Source of the DNA: Amoebophrya sp. A120
Lineage: Eukaryota; Sar; Dinophyceae; Syndiniales; Amoebophryaceae
Direction: 5' to 3'
Assembly: GCA_905178155.1 (NCBI GenBank)
Contig: CAJINV010000008.1
Location: forward strand, 2,418,001-2,482,000
Length of the DNA stretch: 64,000 bases
Shown: piece by piece, positions 37,523 through 50,096 of the stretch
Numbering within the stretch: the stretch's first letter is position 1
How the letters are laid out: each line of letters begins with the position of its first letter
Position numbers and translations under genes: made by a program
The notes under the pieces: generated by a model
Seen by the model: only the letters and a program-made list of their open reading frames with translations
The model's database searches: none
What the model was told of the DNA's origin: nothing

Positions 37523-40500
37523 TTAGTTTCCAAGGAAAAGCTGTAGCTGGCTTTCGATCTGCATTTTGAGTCGCAAAGAGATTTTGCTCGGATAACTCTC
37601 CGCCAATCGTCCCATCTGGCGCATCACCTCGGAAACTGTCGTATAACCTGCGAACACAGCAGAAAGTGCACGAAAATGCAAGACTTGCGGTTGTGATGCT
37701 GATGTTGCTATACGTGGCAGGTTTTTTCTGCCTCTACTGTATGTTCGTGCAAAGGCCTCATCAAGCAATAGGTGGACGCAAGCATATGCATGTCGTCGCA
37801 ATTTTTACGTCCGTCAAGGTCGCACAAAGAAACGACCTTCTCAGTTCTGGTTTTAGTAGCTATCTACGGGAAAGAAGAAAAGGAAAAAGGCTTGCTGCCT
37901 CGATATTGAGAGATTGCTGCCTAGGTAAAGATATACTCATACATACGTAGTTCTTACACATGTCGCATCATATCTGGTCGCGCCAAAACCACGCTTCGGC
38001 ATCACATGTTTTCTGCATTTTCATGCACTTAGTTCTCTCTCTCACTGTGGATAGTTCGGGCGGACTTGCAATTTCATGGACTTCACACGGCACTTCGGGT
38101 GATTGGCATCTGAATTATATAATTTTTCAAATGATCTTCATCACTGAGAATTGTCTTCCGGATCGACAGTTTCGATGGCGCAATGGAATTACAAACGATG
38201 CGCATGGAGTAAGTAGCATATCATCCGATCATCATCATGAATGCGTGTTCATCTATGTTGAATACTTACTATACCACTCTGAATTCGGAACACGGCTTCC
38301 CGCTCGTGCGGAGCATCCCCGATAGAAATGATGTTTTTCCAACTGCGCTTAATGTAAAACTCCTTCACCACATCGCGGAACGCGTCTGCCTTCCAGCCCG
38401 CCGGGCTCTTGCTGCCGGACGGTTGCTCATAGGACGAACGGGCGGAAACGAGCTTGCAGCTCAGCACCTGGTGCAGTTGGGAGACTTATCATTTCGCTAC
38501 CGTTTCTATCAGCTTGAGTTTTTTCGGTAGAGCAATAGGAATAGCGCAGCAGTGTCGGGCAAAACGGAAGCATCAACAAGAAGGCACAAAAACTTTGTTC
38601 GGCTTCGCTCGCTCAGTAAACAAAAACACTACTTCGGGCAACGCCGACGACAGCCAGGCCTTGCAGGAGAGCTCAATCCACCCGGTTTCAGCGTTCGTCA
38701 CAATGACGACACGGCCCATGGTCTTCGCTTTCCGCAGCAGGCCCACCAGCATGCGGGCCACCGCGTCGAGCTGCGTTTTGTGCTTTTGGTGCACCAACTG
38801 GTCAAAGTACTCCCGGGCCATCTTTTGCCTGTTCTTGTTTTGGGACAAAATTTTTTTACGATGAGACGGCCGCATCTTGTACCATCTATCGAATCTTGTC
38901 GTTGCTGCATTCCAGTGACAGCGACTACGTTTCCTACACAATGAAATTTTGAATCTGATATACATGTAGCATCGCTTGAAACAAACTTAGTTACCCCTTC
39001 GCCTGTGCTGCGGACAGCGGAGGCACTGCGGTTCCATTGGTCGGCGAAGATGGCGCACCATCCTCGTCGTCACTGTCGAGGGTGATCACCTTCTTGTTGG
39101 GCGACTCCTTGTTGGGCGTGGCATCCCAGGCCTCGATGTAGGTCCCCGGCATGTGCTGCCCACCACTCGCGCCGGAAGTAGAGCTGGAGGAAGCTGTGAG
39201 AAAAGTGGATTCAAATGAAAGGACCGTTTCCCGAAAGCAACGCGGTCGAAGTTTATTCGGCGATGCTAGACAGAAGAAAAAGTCTTAATAAATGTCATCC
39301 CCGGAGGCGCTCCTGGTTGACATATTTCGATTGCTTTTACTGCAAATTCATATGGACATGCTCATCTCGTGAAGTGCAAGCACCTTTCGCCGCCCCCGCG
39401 TTTTTCTTCGACGGCGTGGTTGCCGCGGCCTGTTCCTCGGGCAAGTTGCAGCACTCTTGCCACACCTTGCAGATCAGCTGTTCGGACAGGGTGTGGCGAC
39501 AGAACGAGGAGGGGCACAACGTGTCATCCCAGTCGAAGAGCAAAATGGTCTGGTGGCTCATCGCGTACTCGTGCTGGCTAGACTCCGAGGCGTAGGACCG
39601 CGACAGGTTGTCGAGGTGGTACGCCTGGGCCGCCGAGGCCGCCTGCGTGGCGGGCGAAACGACGCGCGTCTGCAGGGGCTGCTGCTGCTGCTGTGCCGCT
39701 AGGGAACTTTGCTGCTGGACCGCCGCTATGCATTGCAAAAGTATCGCACTAGTAGAAATCGCATTACAAATTCGGTCAGCATGACAAATGAAATTTGTCA
39801 TGCTGTTTTACCTTGGTATGGAGATTTGTAACGCATGACTGCGATTACTACGAGTACGATACTTTTGCACAGGATAGCCGCCCGCGTGATCACCATCGGC
39901 TGCTCGCCCGTACCGCCATTCTGCTTCACCTGAGATTCGATGTCAATAGCATCATCGTGTAATACATTTTCTTGAAGTTGAGGCTGACCTACTATTAAGA
40001 TGCTGTGTCCCGCGCGTATCGGTGCGAGATCCGAAATTATAGATGGGATGTCATTTTTGGCTTCGGCGTAGTTATTTTCACGGGCCGCGTCAAGGATCGT
40101 TGCGGTGCTGATTTTCGAGCCATAAGCTTGGCTCGTAGAAGTTTCGGCTGAGGTCTTTCCACCGCCTAGCAGACTGAAGTTGCTGAGTTTGAAACTCAGT
40201 GAACTGAAGTTGCTGAGTCCAAACTTGGGTCTGGAGTTGGTCATTTTTGTGTTTTTCAAGTGTAGTTTTGCAGCTCGAGTCGTGGAAGTAGAAGTCATCT
40301 TCGGGTGTATTTTTCCCCATTCTTTTTGAGGAACAGCTGGTGAATCTGAACGGAACAAGCCGGTCGTGTCGCTCTGTTGTATGTCCTTCCTTCCTGCTTC
40401 GTTGGTTTGCTGCTCTCGTTCATCATCACAGTCGGGCTCGGAAGCTGGCAGGGGACTGATGGCCTTGCTAGACGGAGGTGCTGTTCGTCCACCTGCTGGC

Positions 40501-41285
40501 ATGTCTACTTTAGCTGCTTCTTCCTCCTCTTCGGCCGTTGTGGTAAAATTCTCTACCACGACAGGCGACACCTTCATGGCCAGCGCCGGTGCTGGTAGAT
40601 CACGGGATCTGGAGCCACATGCAGCTTCCTGTGCTGGTGACTGTGCTTCTGGCTTGCGGTGGAGGGTTTGACCATTCGTGTCCTCACCTCTTTTCGCTGT
40701 AATAAACGAAAAGACACCTGTGTGGCGGGGCGTCGGCCGAAACGGTTGCGGGGCAGCATGCGGCGAGCAAGCTGCAGCTTCATTTCGCTGGGTTAACAGA
40801 GACGCCGTGCTTTTCAGGATGGGTCTGGATGGGAGAGTAGACGAAGCCGGCCGCTTGGAGGAGATTTCATCTACTGCTTTACTTTTCGGTCTTATCCAGA
40901 TCAAGTCAGAACTTCTGGCTGAACTCGGAATGGAACGATTACCGGACAGGCGTGGCGTCAGTAAATGACTGAAATCGCAGACAAGTAGCTTCAACGGTGG
41001 ATGCAGTTGCACAGCCTTCCCCTTTCCAAGACTTCTGTTTCCGGCTATAGTGGAGAGAATCGTGCTCACGCGAGTCCTCGCGCCCCCAGGGCGGTTCGGT
41101 GTTGCGTGATCATCTATGCAAGGGGGTTCCTGCGGTAGTGCTGCAATCGATGAAACTGCGGTGGCGGTTTTTGTAGCGTGTTGCAGTGAATCAATACCAG
41201 ATTCTGCAGCGACTGAAACTTGGAACCGTGGTCGGGATGGTGCGACGGTGTAATTGCCACTCCTGTCCCCCCCCGCTGCCTTGCT
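37523..41285 (-). CDS. HAD-superfamily phosphatase-like protein with long disordered N terminus and internal SIM
   Basis: Exons deduced on the minus strand: up to about 41285-39882, [introner], 39721-39384, 39193-38995, 38894-38633, 38467-38275, 37683-37523. The phases agree, and all introns except the introner are GT-AG. HAD motif I is LLFDWDDTLCPSSF; motif II VVIVTNAETGWIELSC; motif III region LVSARSSYE ... GWKADAF; motif IV NIISIGDAPHERE. This set matches the widespread protist/plant family of HAD proteins with a DWDDTL nucleophile box (likely phosphatase; substrate unknown). About 470 residues before it are Ser/Thr-rich and disordered. The exon 39193-38995 adds a linker containing KVITLDSDDED, a classic SUMO-interacting motif. 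The start codon is upstream and not identified. Confidence 0.75.
39722..39881 (-). mobile_element. small introner element, copy 2 (150 bp, TIRs, 5-bp TSD)
   Basis: The element spans 39727-39876. Read on the minus strand it starts TATCCTGTGCAAAAGTATC and ends GATACTTTTGCAATGCATA. Its duplication is GCCGC (plus strand) at 39722-39726 and 39877-39881. It lies in the HAD gene in the same transcriptional sense as copy 1 lies in its gene. Removing element plus one duplication leaves ACG CGG GCG GCG GTC CAG in frame. No choice of boundary allowed by the duplication gives GT-AG. A central inner palindrome (ATGACAAATTTCATTTGTCAT) adds a stem. Confidence 0.87.
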
Positions 41286-41551
41286 CCATGCTGACTAGCT
41301 GCGGGTCAGAAACGAAGTCCAGAAGTAGGTGGAACAATGCCGATGACTAAGGGGGAAACAGCCAGTCCTTTACGTTTACCATTGCTGCGGAAGAGAGGAA
41401 AAAACAAAAGAACTCCACAACGAACTTTGTTGCATCCGAGGCCCAGTAATAGTGGACGCTTTTTGCAGATTTCACCATCGACTCGACTCCGACGTGATAG
41501 AGTACTTGCGCAGACTGAAATTTCTAAGAGTAACTACCACACTCCAACAGT

Positions 41552-42160
41552 CTAGGATTGTCCTCGACGCTGGCGTTGCACGCAAAAAATGCACTGAGAC
41601 TGAGTTAAATGGAATGCAACAAGATTATTTGCAAAAAACAAATTATGATTGTGGAATCCCACCCTCCCCCCAAAAAAGACCGAGCATTCATGCGAAATGC
41701 ATCGTTCACAATCGTGTTTGTCCCTAGAGGTAATAAATCTTTCCATCGATAGTAATCTTTCCCTCTGCACCAGCAGAGATTTTGTGTCCACCTAGAAAGT
41801 GCGAAGATGAAAAAATAAATGGAAAAAAAGAAAAACAAGTATTGAGCATGAATATACCGCCTCGGGAATGTCTTCCGCCAACAGGGTCGCGTTTGCGCTG
41901 GCCGGCACGCCCGCGGCGCGCGAAGACGCGGCCGAAGAGGAGGAGCTGGAGGGCGGGGTACTGCGGATGACCACGCCCGCATGGTTCTTGCGGTCCTGCC
42001 CGGGGGAGTGGGACGTCAACAGCGTATTGTCCGCCGAAACGGTGCCGCCACCCGTGCTACCGCCCGCACCGCTGGAGGACCGATTCGAGTTTCGTTGCAA
42101 CATGTTGCTTGTCGCGCCGCCGTTTTGCTTGTCTGTTGAGCGACGCAGCAGATCCGCCAT
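41552..42160 (-). CDS. two-exon Ser/Gly-rich protein of unknown function
   Basis: Exon 1 runs from ATG 42160 to 41858 (101 codons): MADLLRRSTDKQNGG, then Ser/Gly/Ala-rich sequence with a poly-Ser run, ending LLAEDIPEA before GTATAT. A GT-AG intron ends with TTTCTAG. Exon 2 starts at 41791. In phase 0 it reads VDTKSLLVQRERLLSMERF to a stop at 41552. In another phase it reads a short beta-like peptide (GKITIDGKIYYL) and stops at about 41730. I cannot decide between them. No domain recognised. Confidence 0.5.
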
Positions 42161-42359
42161 GAGAGAGTGTGAGTGAAAAAAGTCCCGAGCAATGTTGTAC
42201 TACAACAAAGCGGAACTTGGTTTTAGTTTTCTCGCGAGATGTTGGAAGATCAACTTCTACTCTGTGACTAAGTATTGAGTTTTCTTTCAGTTTTTGGTTT
42301 TTGCAAAAAAGAGTGAATTCATTGACCGAAACTGTTGGTGAAACTGAAAACCAATCTAC

Positions 42360-42826
42360 CTAATTCCATAATTTCGGCTGCTTCTTCGTGCTGCTAGAAA
42401 AAAAACGCACTTTCGCTCCGACTGCTTCCGCAGTGTTGCTCTGCCTTCGGTTTCCGCGGAAAAATGGTGCCGTGGCACTCGTCGTTGTCGTTCCTATGCT
42501 TCCTAGAAGAAACTCAACCAGGATTATGTGATATATTGAAGCCACGACCAGTTCTTCCACGACTGATTGAAACTCAACGATACTGCTAGAGGGTGCGTGG
42601 CACGAACGCCGCAAGCACGACGCCCCTGGCTGCAAGATTTTTCTGCTTTTACCTTTGCTCTTTGCTGTACATGTAGTGAGAGAGCGCAAACGCGAATACC
42701 GAGGAGGTACCGAATTATCAAGGAGACGGCGGAGGCTGAGCAAGGCACTTTTTCATCGCTCCAACATAGCGAAGCGGAGACTGTGTTGCAGGCAGTGCCA
42801 CTGAACCGACCTGCCAGAAGGAGCAT
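42360..42826 (-). CDS. possible exons with a hydrophobic segment
   Basis: The frame 42743-42360 encodes a basic N-terminal half, a hydrophobic stretch (VVASIYHIILVEFLLGS) and a Thr/Ser-rich basic end. A second frame (42826-42524) overlaps. Either could be coding; splice structure is unclear. Recorded as tentative. Confidence 0.25.
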
Positions 42827-43147
42827 CGATGAGGAAACTACAGAATGGAAGAGCGCATAGAGACGACTGACATTTCTAAACTGCCTTCCGAGTCAAGCTT
42901 GTTTGAAAGCGCTAGCGGAACACGGAACAGAACAAGAACTGTCAACTCACACACTGCTACGACCTGGCATCGCCGGCTAGTGCATGCAAGCCTGGTGCCT
43001 ATCATAATTATTATGCAAGCCGTCATCATTATTTTAATTTTGATTTTCTTCTTGCAATGACGTGCTCGCATACTGACGCTCCTTGGATAGTCGTAGTTTC
43101 TGACAGGCATCTCGTGCTGCTTGTTCATTCTTTGCAACTCAGTTCCA

Positions 43148-44788
43148 TTACGAAACGAGATGCGATGAGAAAAAGTGCGTTCTGTAGATGAAGTAAATCA
43201 GGCCGTGCGCGCCGAAGAGTAAGGCGATCAGGCCATACCGTATTTTCGGCGTGTCCACAGCAATGTCGTTCCATAGGTGGTTACGGATGAATACGCAGGA
43301 GAGACCGCAGCCAACCAGGGCTATTACCCACTGCAGGAAGCTTGACGGCAGGAGAACCATTAGGACGGACGCGGGAAGGAGGCTGATGAAACTGTACCCA
43401 TACCTGAATGTGACATTATGATTGAAGTCGTGTAAACACGCTAGTCACATGGTTGAATGCGTAACGGGTGGTCCTGGGGCCCAGGCATGCACATCCCACT
43501 GGCGCTGCAACAGCGAAATGAACAGCACGAGTCAAGAATGATCTATTGCAAAAATCTAAGCATTCATCTTACACGCAAATCAGCTGCCGCAGGTTCACTT
43601 CCACGCCCTCGCCGGCGAAGTACAGCAATATCTGCGTCAGCAGCGGGACCCCGACCAGAGCGCCGTAGAGCATGCAGGCGGAGAGGGAGACCAACTCCCA
43701 ATCGGTGTCCACATCGTGCTCGCTCCAGAAGGACTGCGCAAAATTCCCTGTCGCTGCCAGAAAGACGACCTGATTATGTTCTTGGGTGACATTCAGGCGC
43801 TTGCGGTTGGAGAGGCCAAAGCCGTGTTCTGTCAGAGCTTCGCTCGGCTGTCGAGTACTATGATGCGAATCAGCGTGTCAAAGAAATGGATAGAGTGACG
43901 CAGCTAGTATCAAAAGCAAGCCAGTACTAAACCCCATACCGCCGTTGTGCAGATCCAAAAGGGTCCCCAGAAGTCTGGTTTGGTTTTGAAGTCCATGACG
44001 CTTTCCGGCGTCGCCTCCTTCTGGGGGATCAGGGCAGCTTTTATTCGCCTGGTGACGTCCTCGCTGCTCACGTCGAAGTGGGTTTGGAGGTAGGTGATGT
44101 CGAAGCAGAACAGATTTGGTAGAAGCGTGCCGAAGAGCCCGCCGCCCGTACTGCTTGACGAGGAACCGGTCTTGCCGCTGCCGTCCTGAAGGGTTGGTTG
44201 TTCACTCCTTGGCTTGCTAGGACGACAAAAGTGACCGTGACCGTGACGGTCACCAGGCATACTGTAGCAATAGCATCTTAGAATCACCACGGAAAATAGC
44301 ATTAAGATTAACAAAATGCATCCTGATATGGGAATACTCGCAATGGTGCCATGTCATTTGACGTCGTGCCGTCCAGATTGGTCATCGCGGTACTTCCGAG
44401 TGATAGTTTCTCGTCGAAGCTCAAACCTGCACCAACTGTTGCAGAGGTATTTTTCGCGCTCGTGGATCCGAGGTCTAGTTCGTCAAGAGACGGATTGTAA
44501 ACCGCGTCGGCTGCACGGGTAGGCATCGCTGGCCGCTCCCATTGCGTCGTGTTGGTGACCTTATCATCAGTGGGGGGACAAACTTTGAAGACCGCGAGTG
44601 CTCTGGAATTGTGACCGGAAGGTAACTGCGCTACTACATCAACATCTGTACGCATTCGCATTTGCAGCTTACGTACTAAGAATAGAGGCAAAAAGGGTGA
44701 AATAAAAAATATGCTGTACCGCATTGTGGTAGTAATCTTTCCCATCGTCGGTCGTATACTTCGTCCAATTTGGAGGTAAGGCGTCCAT
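43148..44788 (-). CDS. WW domain-Yip1 domain fusion protein (five exons)
   Basis: Exons (minus): 44788-44720, 44559-44338, 44185-43940, 43769-43573, 43403-43148. All four introns are GT-AG, 152-170 nt, and phases fit, giving 329 aa. Residues 3-34 form a WW domain split by the first intron (LPPNWTKYTTDDGKDYYHN, then TQWERP): both tryptophans, the Tyr pair and the final Pro are present. A Ser/Thr/Gly linker follows. From about residue 125 comes a Yip1 domain: FDVSSEDVTRRIKAAL, KPDFWGPFWICTTA, LAATGNFAQSF, YGYSFISLLPASVL and two further membrane segments to the end. YIPF1/2-type Yip1 proteins are Golgi/ER membrane proteins working with Rab GTPases. The cytosolic WW domain would recruit a Pro-rich partner. 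Confidence 0.9.
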
Positions 44789-44799
44789 CTTGATGCTGT

Positions 44800-46380
44800 G
44801 AGCTGGCGCAGTTTATTGCGTGTGACGGGATTATCGTCGAAATGAGCCCGGAGAGGGAAACTCGACCTGAATACGGATAGAAAGATGATTTACAAACCAA
44901 AATAAATTGCCTCACCAGAAGACTATCGCCGACGTAAATCGACTTCGAGGTTTACATAGATACGCTTAACGTTGGGAATCGATTCCACCAGGTAGGATGT
45001 CAGCAAATGCAGATCCAGCCGGAGCTGCTGATAGACAAAGCCGAGGGGCGATCGGAACCTCGTGCTAGGAAAAAGCAGAGCACTGGACTGTGAAAAGGGT
45101 GATCCTTTGTCTGTTCGTTTGATGTAATTTCGATTCTTAAACGCAACAGTTGCTGCAACACGACGATGGATTCCAATGAGAATGACCATCTACCGATTGA
45201 TTTAGTACTCTAGATGAGGCGCGGCAGTCCTTTTCCTTCGGGACCAAGTCAGATTAGGAAATCGCCTCTCATCATTTCCATTTTCCAATATCAATAGAAC
45301 GAGACAAAAGAAAAAAGCTGGAATTTCAAATTTTCCGTCGCAGGAGGGTACAGCTAGGCCTTGGTAGCCTCTTTTTCCAGACGTGGTCGGTGTGGACAAA
45401 CACGATGGAAGACTATGTCTTAGCTGCAGCGCTGGGAAGATCGCCACAACTTCAAAAGCTTTAACCGTTGAGACGGAAAAATAAAGAAGTATTTATCAGT
45501 TCTTCTTCAGGCAAAAGTTTGACATTTCCAATAACATAATGCGTCATATGCAATTATCAACATATAGCGTGGACGCTGCTGAAGGTGAAAGAGTGGAAAA
45601 GAAAGCGCTGCGTTAGCACCATGCAGACTGCTAGCTGCATCCCGCAACTGCACAGATGCTAGGCCGTAATTTCTTTTTTCGTCGTGTGACTTGTAGCAAC
45701 TCGTCATCGACCCGCCATCTAGGCTTGGCTACTTGTTCCAATATGGGTGCGGAGCGTCCGCTGGCGATATCGTCCCGAATATCCAAGGGTGGACAAAAAT
45801 CCATGAGCAGCACCACCATAAAACTTGATTTATTTTCCATTGCAATGACAATGCTCAATTACAATTTGTTTCCAGCCGGACATCATATTGATACGTTCAG
45901 AAAATCATGGACGCAAGCATACTCGCGTCGCAAATATTTTCATGGTGATGCTATGATGATCTAGTTCTTGCAGGTGGATATCAAAATGCTCCAGGTATTT
46001 TTTCGCCAGGTGTTTGATGTACCCATCTGCGTATCATAATTCAACACCGACTCCTCCTCCTGTTCCTGTACAGCTTTGCAATCATTCAAATTTGTTGTGC
46101 TTGCGCACCACCTCCACCACCACCAGCAATCAAACAAGTAGGCGGTGCAGTCAGGTCCAGGTGCATTTGAGAGAAATCATCGGGCTCGTGTCCTCTTCGT
46201 TTCTTACAACGGAGCGTTCCGAAGCAATACCTACAGCTACATGGATCTGACTGCTCTCAGAAGTTGACGGATGCCATAAGCTTTGTACCTGACAAAGAAA
46301 TACGACCAAGGAGAAGTTACACTTGTCCAATATGATAAAACAGCTGTCGGGTTTACTTTGTCTGCGTCAGCACCAGCAGC
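44800..46380. other. gene-poor region with a few weak open frames
   Basis: A minus-strand frame 45189-44923 (ending PNVKRIYVNLEVDLRRR) and a plus-strand frame 45656-45964 are the best candidates, but neither has motifs or splice partners I can support. The rest is AT-rich. Confidence 0.35.
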
Positions 46381-46384
46381 AGCC

Positions 46385-46774
46385 ATGTCCTGGGCCTGCG
46401 CGAGCCTCCTTGTGCTCCCATGTCTGGCCTTCGCGGCATTGGTAGTGACGCGGAGCGCGAAAGCGAACCCATTGCAGGCTTCGCGACCGACCAGGTCGCA
46501 ACCACCGTTCAGTAAGGATAAAGGATCGCTCACGGAAAAAAGCAAAAAACGACACAAAGCCCGCAAAATTTTGGCCCGTGATAGCGTGCCGGGCAGCATA
46601 CCACTCTTCATTTTGATTTTTGGACAAACCACTGGCTACTCAAGACTACAACCTGAACCTAGATTAGTCACCAATTTTAAACAGACCCTCAATGTCACGA
46701 ACTTCCCACATCTGGAGGGCGTGAATTTTGTCTGTTATCTGCCAGCAAATTGCGTGTGGATTTTATTGACTTAA
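46385..46774 (+). CDS. possible small secreted protein
   Basis: From ATG 46385 (MSWACASLLVLPCLAF) the frame gives 129 aa beginning with a good signal-peptide profile. A basic stretch follows (KSKKRHKARKILA), then a second hydrophobic patch. The opposite strand is also open (46632-46237), so coding direction is uncertain. No family recognised. Confidence 0.35.
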   Translation: MSWACASLLVLPCLAFAALVVTRSAKANPLQASRPTRSQPPFSKDKGSLTEKSKKRHKARKILARDSVPGSIPLFILIFGQTTGYSRLQPEPRLVTNFKQTLNVTNFPHLEGVNFVCYLPANCVWILLT

Positions 46775-46799
46775 GGCATACCAGAGGAAATAAAACGCC

Positions 46800-49700
46800 A
46801 ATCCAATTGCTATCTTACTCTCAGCATGATGCTACCGCTTTCTCTGCAAAAATCGATACGCTGAAAAACCACCATTGAGAGACAATCAATAAATCACCTC
46901 ATCGGGCGTCCTCGAACTCTGAAGGCAATAAATGTTTTCTACAAAAACAACACTCTAAGTACTTGTTAAATATTCTCTGATGTTATCGGCTCGCATTCGC
47001 AAAGATACAGGATGCACTACCATGAGCATGAGAACGAAGAGGCGAGGCATGCCATTATAGACACTGCTTCACAAGAATCAACACAATCCGAACAAGGACA
47101 TGTAGTCGATGCACTACTTGAGTGCCTACTTCTTTTTGGAAGGCTCAACTCATTCTCATACCGGGTGAGACTGCATCTGAATCATTTGTTTCAATGGTGA
47201 AACGGAAAACATCGAAACATTTCAATTTCTTCATCCGAACGATCAAACTGCTGCGCATTTTTGAATACACAACAACATTTCAAATCACTGCTGCTCAACA
47301 GACTCGCTATCATAACAACCAACGAGTCAATTAACAGGATTGCCAGCGCCTATTCCTATCGTCGATGAAGATAGGAAGCACTTCTTGCTCTCAGCTTTTT
47401 ATAGTTTTTCTTTGTACGATATCTTGGATATGAACAAAAAAAAATGAAATGCCTAAAACTGTTTTTGAAGCGCGTTTTATTCTATGCATTCAAAAATGAT
47501 AATATCCGTATCTGCCCTATCCACAGACCGCAATTGAAGCGTGATTTAGCTGTAGCTACCCAGTTTTGCCGAGATACAGCTCTGGTTTCAAAAGTAAATC
47601 AAACGCATATGGTTATGGGCATATTGGGAAAATAATTTTCTGAGTTTTTAGTGTTCTTCTTCAGTCAGAACAAAAAAACTAGTTGGGTGCCGTGAATGTT
47701 GCTTCGCTCTCTGGCGAAACATTCAAATTTACGATTTCTCTTCGTCTTTGTGGTAATTTCCTCAATTACAATTGGTCATATGTTTCGTGGATGAAATTTG
47801 AATTTGTCCTCTTCAAAATGAAAATAATCGTAGCAGGTGGCGAAATAATGTTGCTGCTACCTCTAAGATGCAACAACAAATAATCCATCCGCTCTGCTGC
47901 TGCTCATTGGGAAACAAAAAGTTAGGCAATCGCGACACTTTGTTCGGACGATAAGCCTCTTGTGCATTAAAAATGACATCGCTGCTATGTATTTTCTTTT
48001 TCACAGAGACATGATGAAGCGGTGTAGATGCCAGTGTCGTTGCCACACACGGAACTTTAGCTGATGTGATTTTTCATTCTCCGTTTCCAAAAATAAAATT
48101 TGCTTCTTTTGTACACATGATTTGACTTCCCCACGGTTATGGGGCTATGAATCATGCATCGAGGGCTAGGGGCGCGATTCGGAAACGTACCTACTCCCAC
48201 AGTTGTAGACGCCCACAGATGGACGCATTTAGTGTCGGGATCAGGGTGAGCCATCATTCATGATAACGTAGGAAGTAGCGGGTATGTTGAAAATTGGGCG
48301 TGGTCTCTATCTAATTTGGGGGCTTACCCGAAAAAGAGACTGCGTGTCGCAATGAATCTTCGCATGTAGCAAAAAAAAGGGATCATGCGTCGAATGGTAA
48401 TTGAGCAGGGTAAGGGTTACTCCAATGCATCGCTTGCTGATGGTGTAGCAGCAACTGGCACTGCAGGCAGACCATGAGTAGCGTAAGCATGTCGAGTTAC
48501 ACTTCAAATAAAGTGAACAGAACACATGCAAATGATTAAATGACCTGCAAAGGAGATGCGATGATAAATTAGCATATCAATCTCTTTCAGTCATCGTGTT
48601 TTTAATACTCGCAAGCTGCACTAGATCGCACCTTTTATATTGTCATCGAAGTTAGCAGCGCGGTAGTCGCAGCTGCCGAATGTCGTCACTGTATGAAAAC
48701 CGAGCTGAAGCAATCATCTCTTTTGCGCGCGGCGGTGCTCGCCCGTGTAGTGCAATTTTGGATTTCGCAGTCGCGCTGTCAAAGCCTACACGACACATCC
48801 GAACCAAGATCACATCGTGAGACAAAGCGCTAAGATTGAGATGAGCGAGCAAAAGCTGGATTTCACTAGGGTATGAATCGTTAAAAAAAAGTCGGTGGCT
48901 TGTGCTTGAGATGTCATCCTTCATCCGCTTTACGCAGATTCCTTCATCCATCTCGCGTAGATGCTCTGCTCCTTTCTCGTCCAATACTCGAAGATTTTCT
49001 GAGAAGCAAATCGAAGTACAAGGAAGTAGCTAATCATAAAGCCAAGGTACTGCTACTGTATAAGAATCAAGTGCGTGCTCGCTTCTTCACGTGAGCAAGT
49101 TCCTTTTTCACAAAGAAAAATCTCAGTTGCTGTTTGCAAGTTGTTTGTTGACGATTATCTTTATCACCTGAGCGCCAGAGCAAAGCAACAAGCACGAAGT
49201 GCGGTCTTTCTTGTGAACGAGAATTTCATTTCAGATTTCGAGGGGATCCAAAGGCAAGCAATTGGACGGGAATTGATGTCAACGTCAACCCGGCAATTAT
49301 AACTGCTGTAGAGCGTTGTACAACTTCGATCACCAGAGGCTAAGGACAAACCTTTGCAAATCAACATATACTGAACCAAAAAGAAAAACCGAAGCGAAGC
49401 GAATAACAAGAAAAAATGAAAATGACTGCTTGCTTAACGTCTCAGCCTTGACAAAAATGAATGTTGGGTTGCAAGATATGATAATAAATACATCGGCATT
49501 TCTGCCGTTTTGTAAAGTCAGGCTCTGACTGTTTGTAAAGCGAAATCTGCCGTCTATTGTTTCCACACCACATCAAACCGAAACTCGAAAAAGAGGCAGC
49601 ACGCGTAGAGACACGAGCTTCACGGGCAAACACAGCATCGCGAGGGGTAAGTTTGTAACATTTCACATGTGATCATCCTAGGTCGAACAACTCGAAGGCC

Positions 49701-50096
49701 AGCGCTAACAAATTAATACTATATCTGTGTCAATGCGGAAAGACAAACAAGCATGATGAATGAGAATGATCCGAATAATAAAATTGTTGGTAGCTGCTTT
49801 CCCTAATTATTGGAGCTGCCCGTTCCAAAATCATTTTTCCGGTCGGTTTTTTCTTGGAGAGAATCCTGTTGACGTTGACGCAATACACAAACGCAGTCTC
49901 ATCTCCTCAATTGTCCCGGCGCGTTCTTAACGCTATCCCTGAAATCGCAAAGCTTCCGATGTATATTTAGATTTAGGACCAGGTTCAACTTCAATATCAA
50001 AACTTGAACTTGTGCAAAAAATAAACACGCACAAAAAGGTTCTATATGCCGAACAGTTTTAGTCTCTTTTTTAATACAGTGGATGTCCGAGCGAGC
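46800..50096. other. long gene-poor region
   Basis: Many frames of 60-110 codons but none convincing. The longest, minus 48984-48652, has a protein-like stretch (PSEIQLLLAHLNLSALSHDV) and could be an isolated exon. The sequence is AT-rich and without notable repeats. Confidence 0.35.

Noticed and set aside
37648-37671. Possible 24-nt GT-AG intron in the last exon of the HAD gene
   Set aside because: The stretch is a multiple of three and open, so read-through is simpler than splicing.
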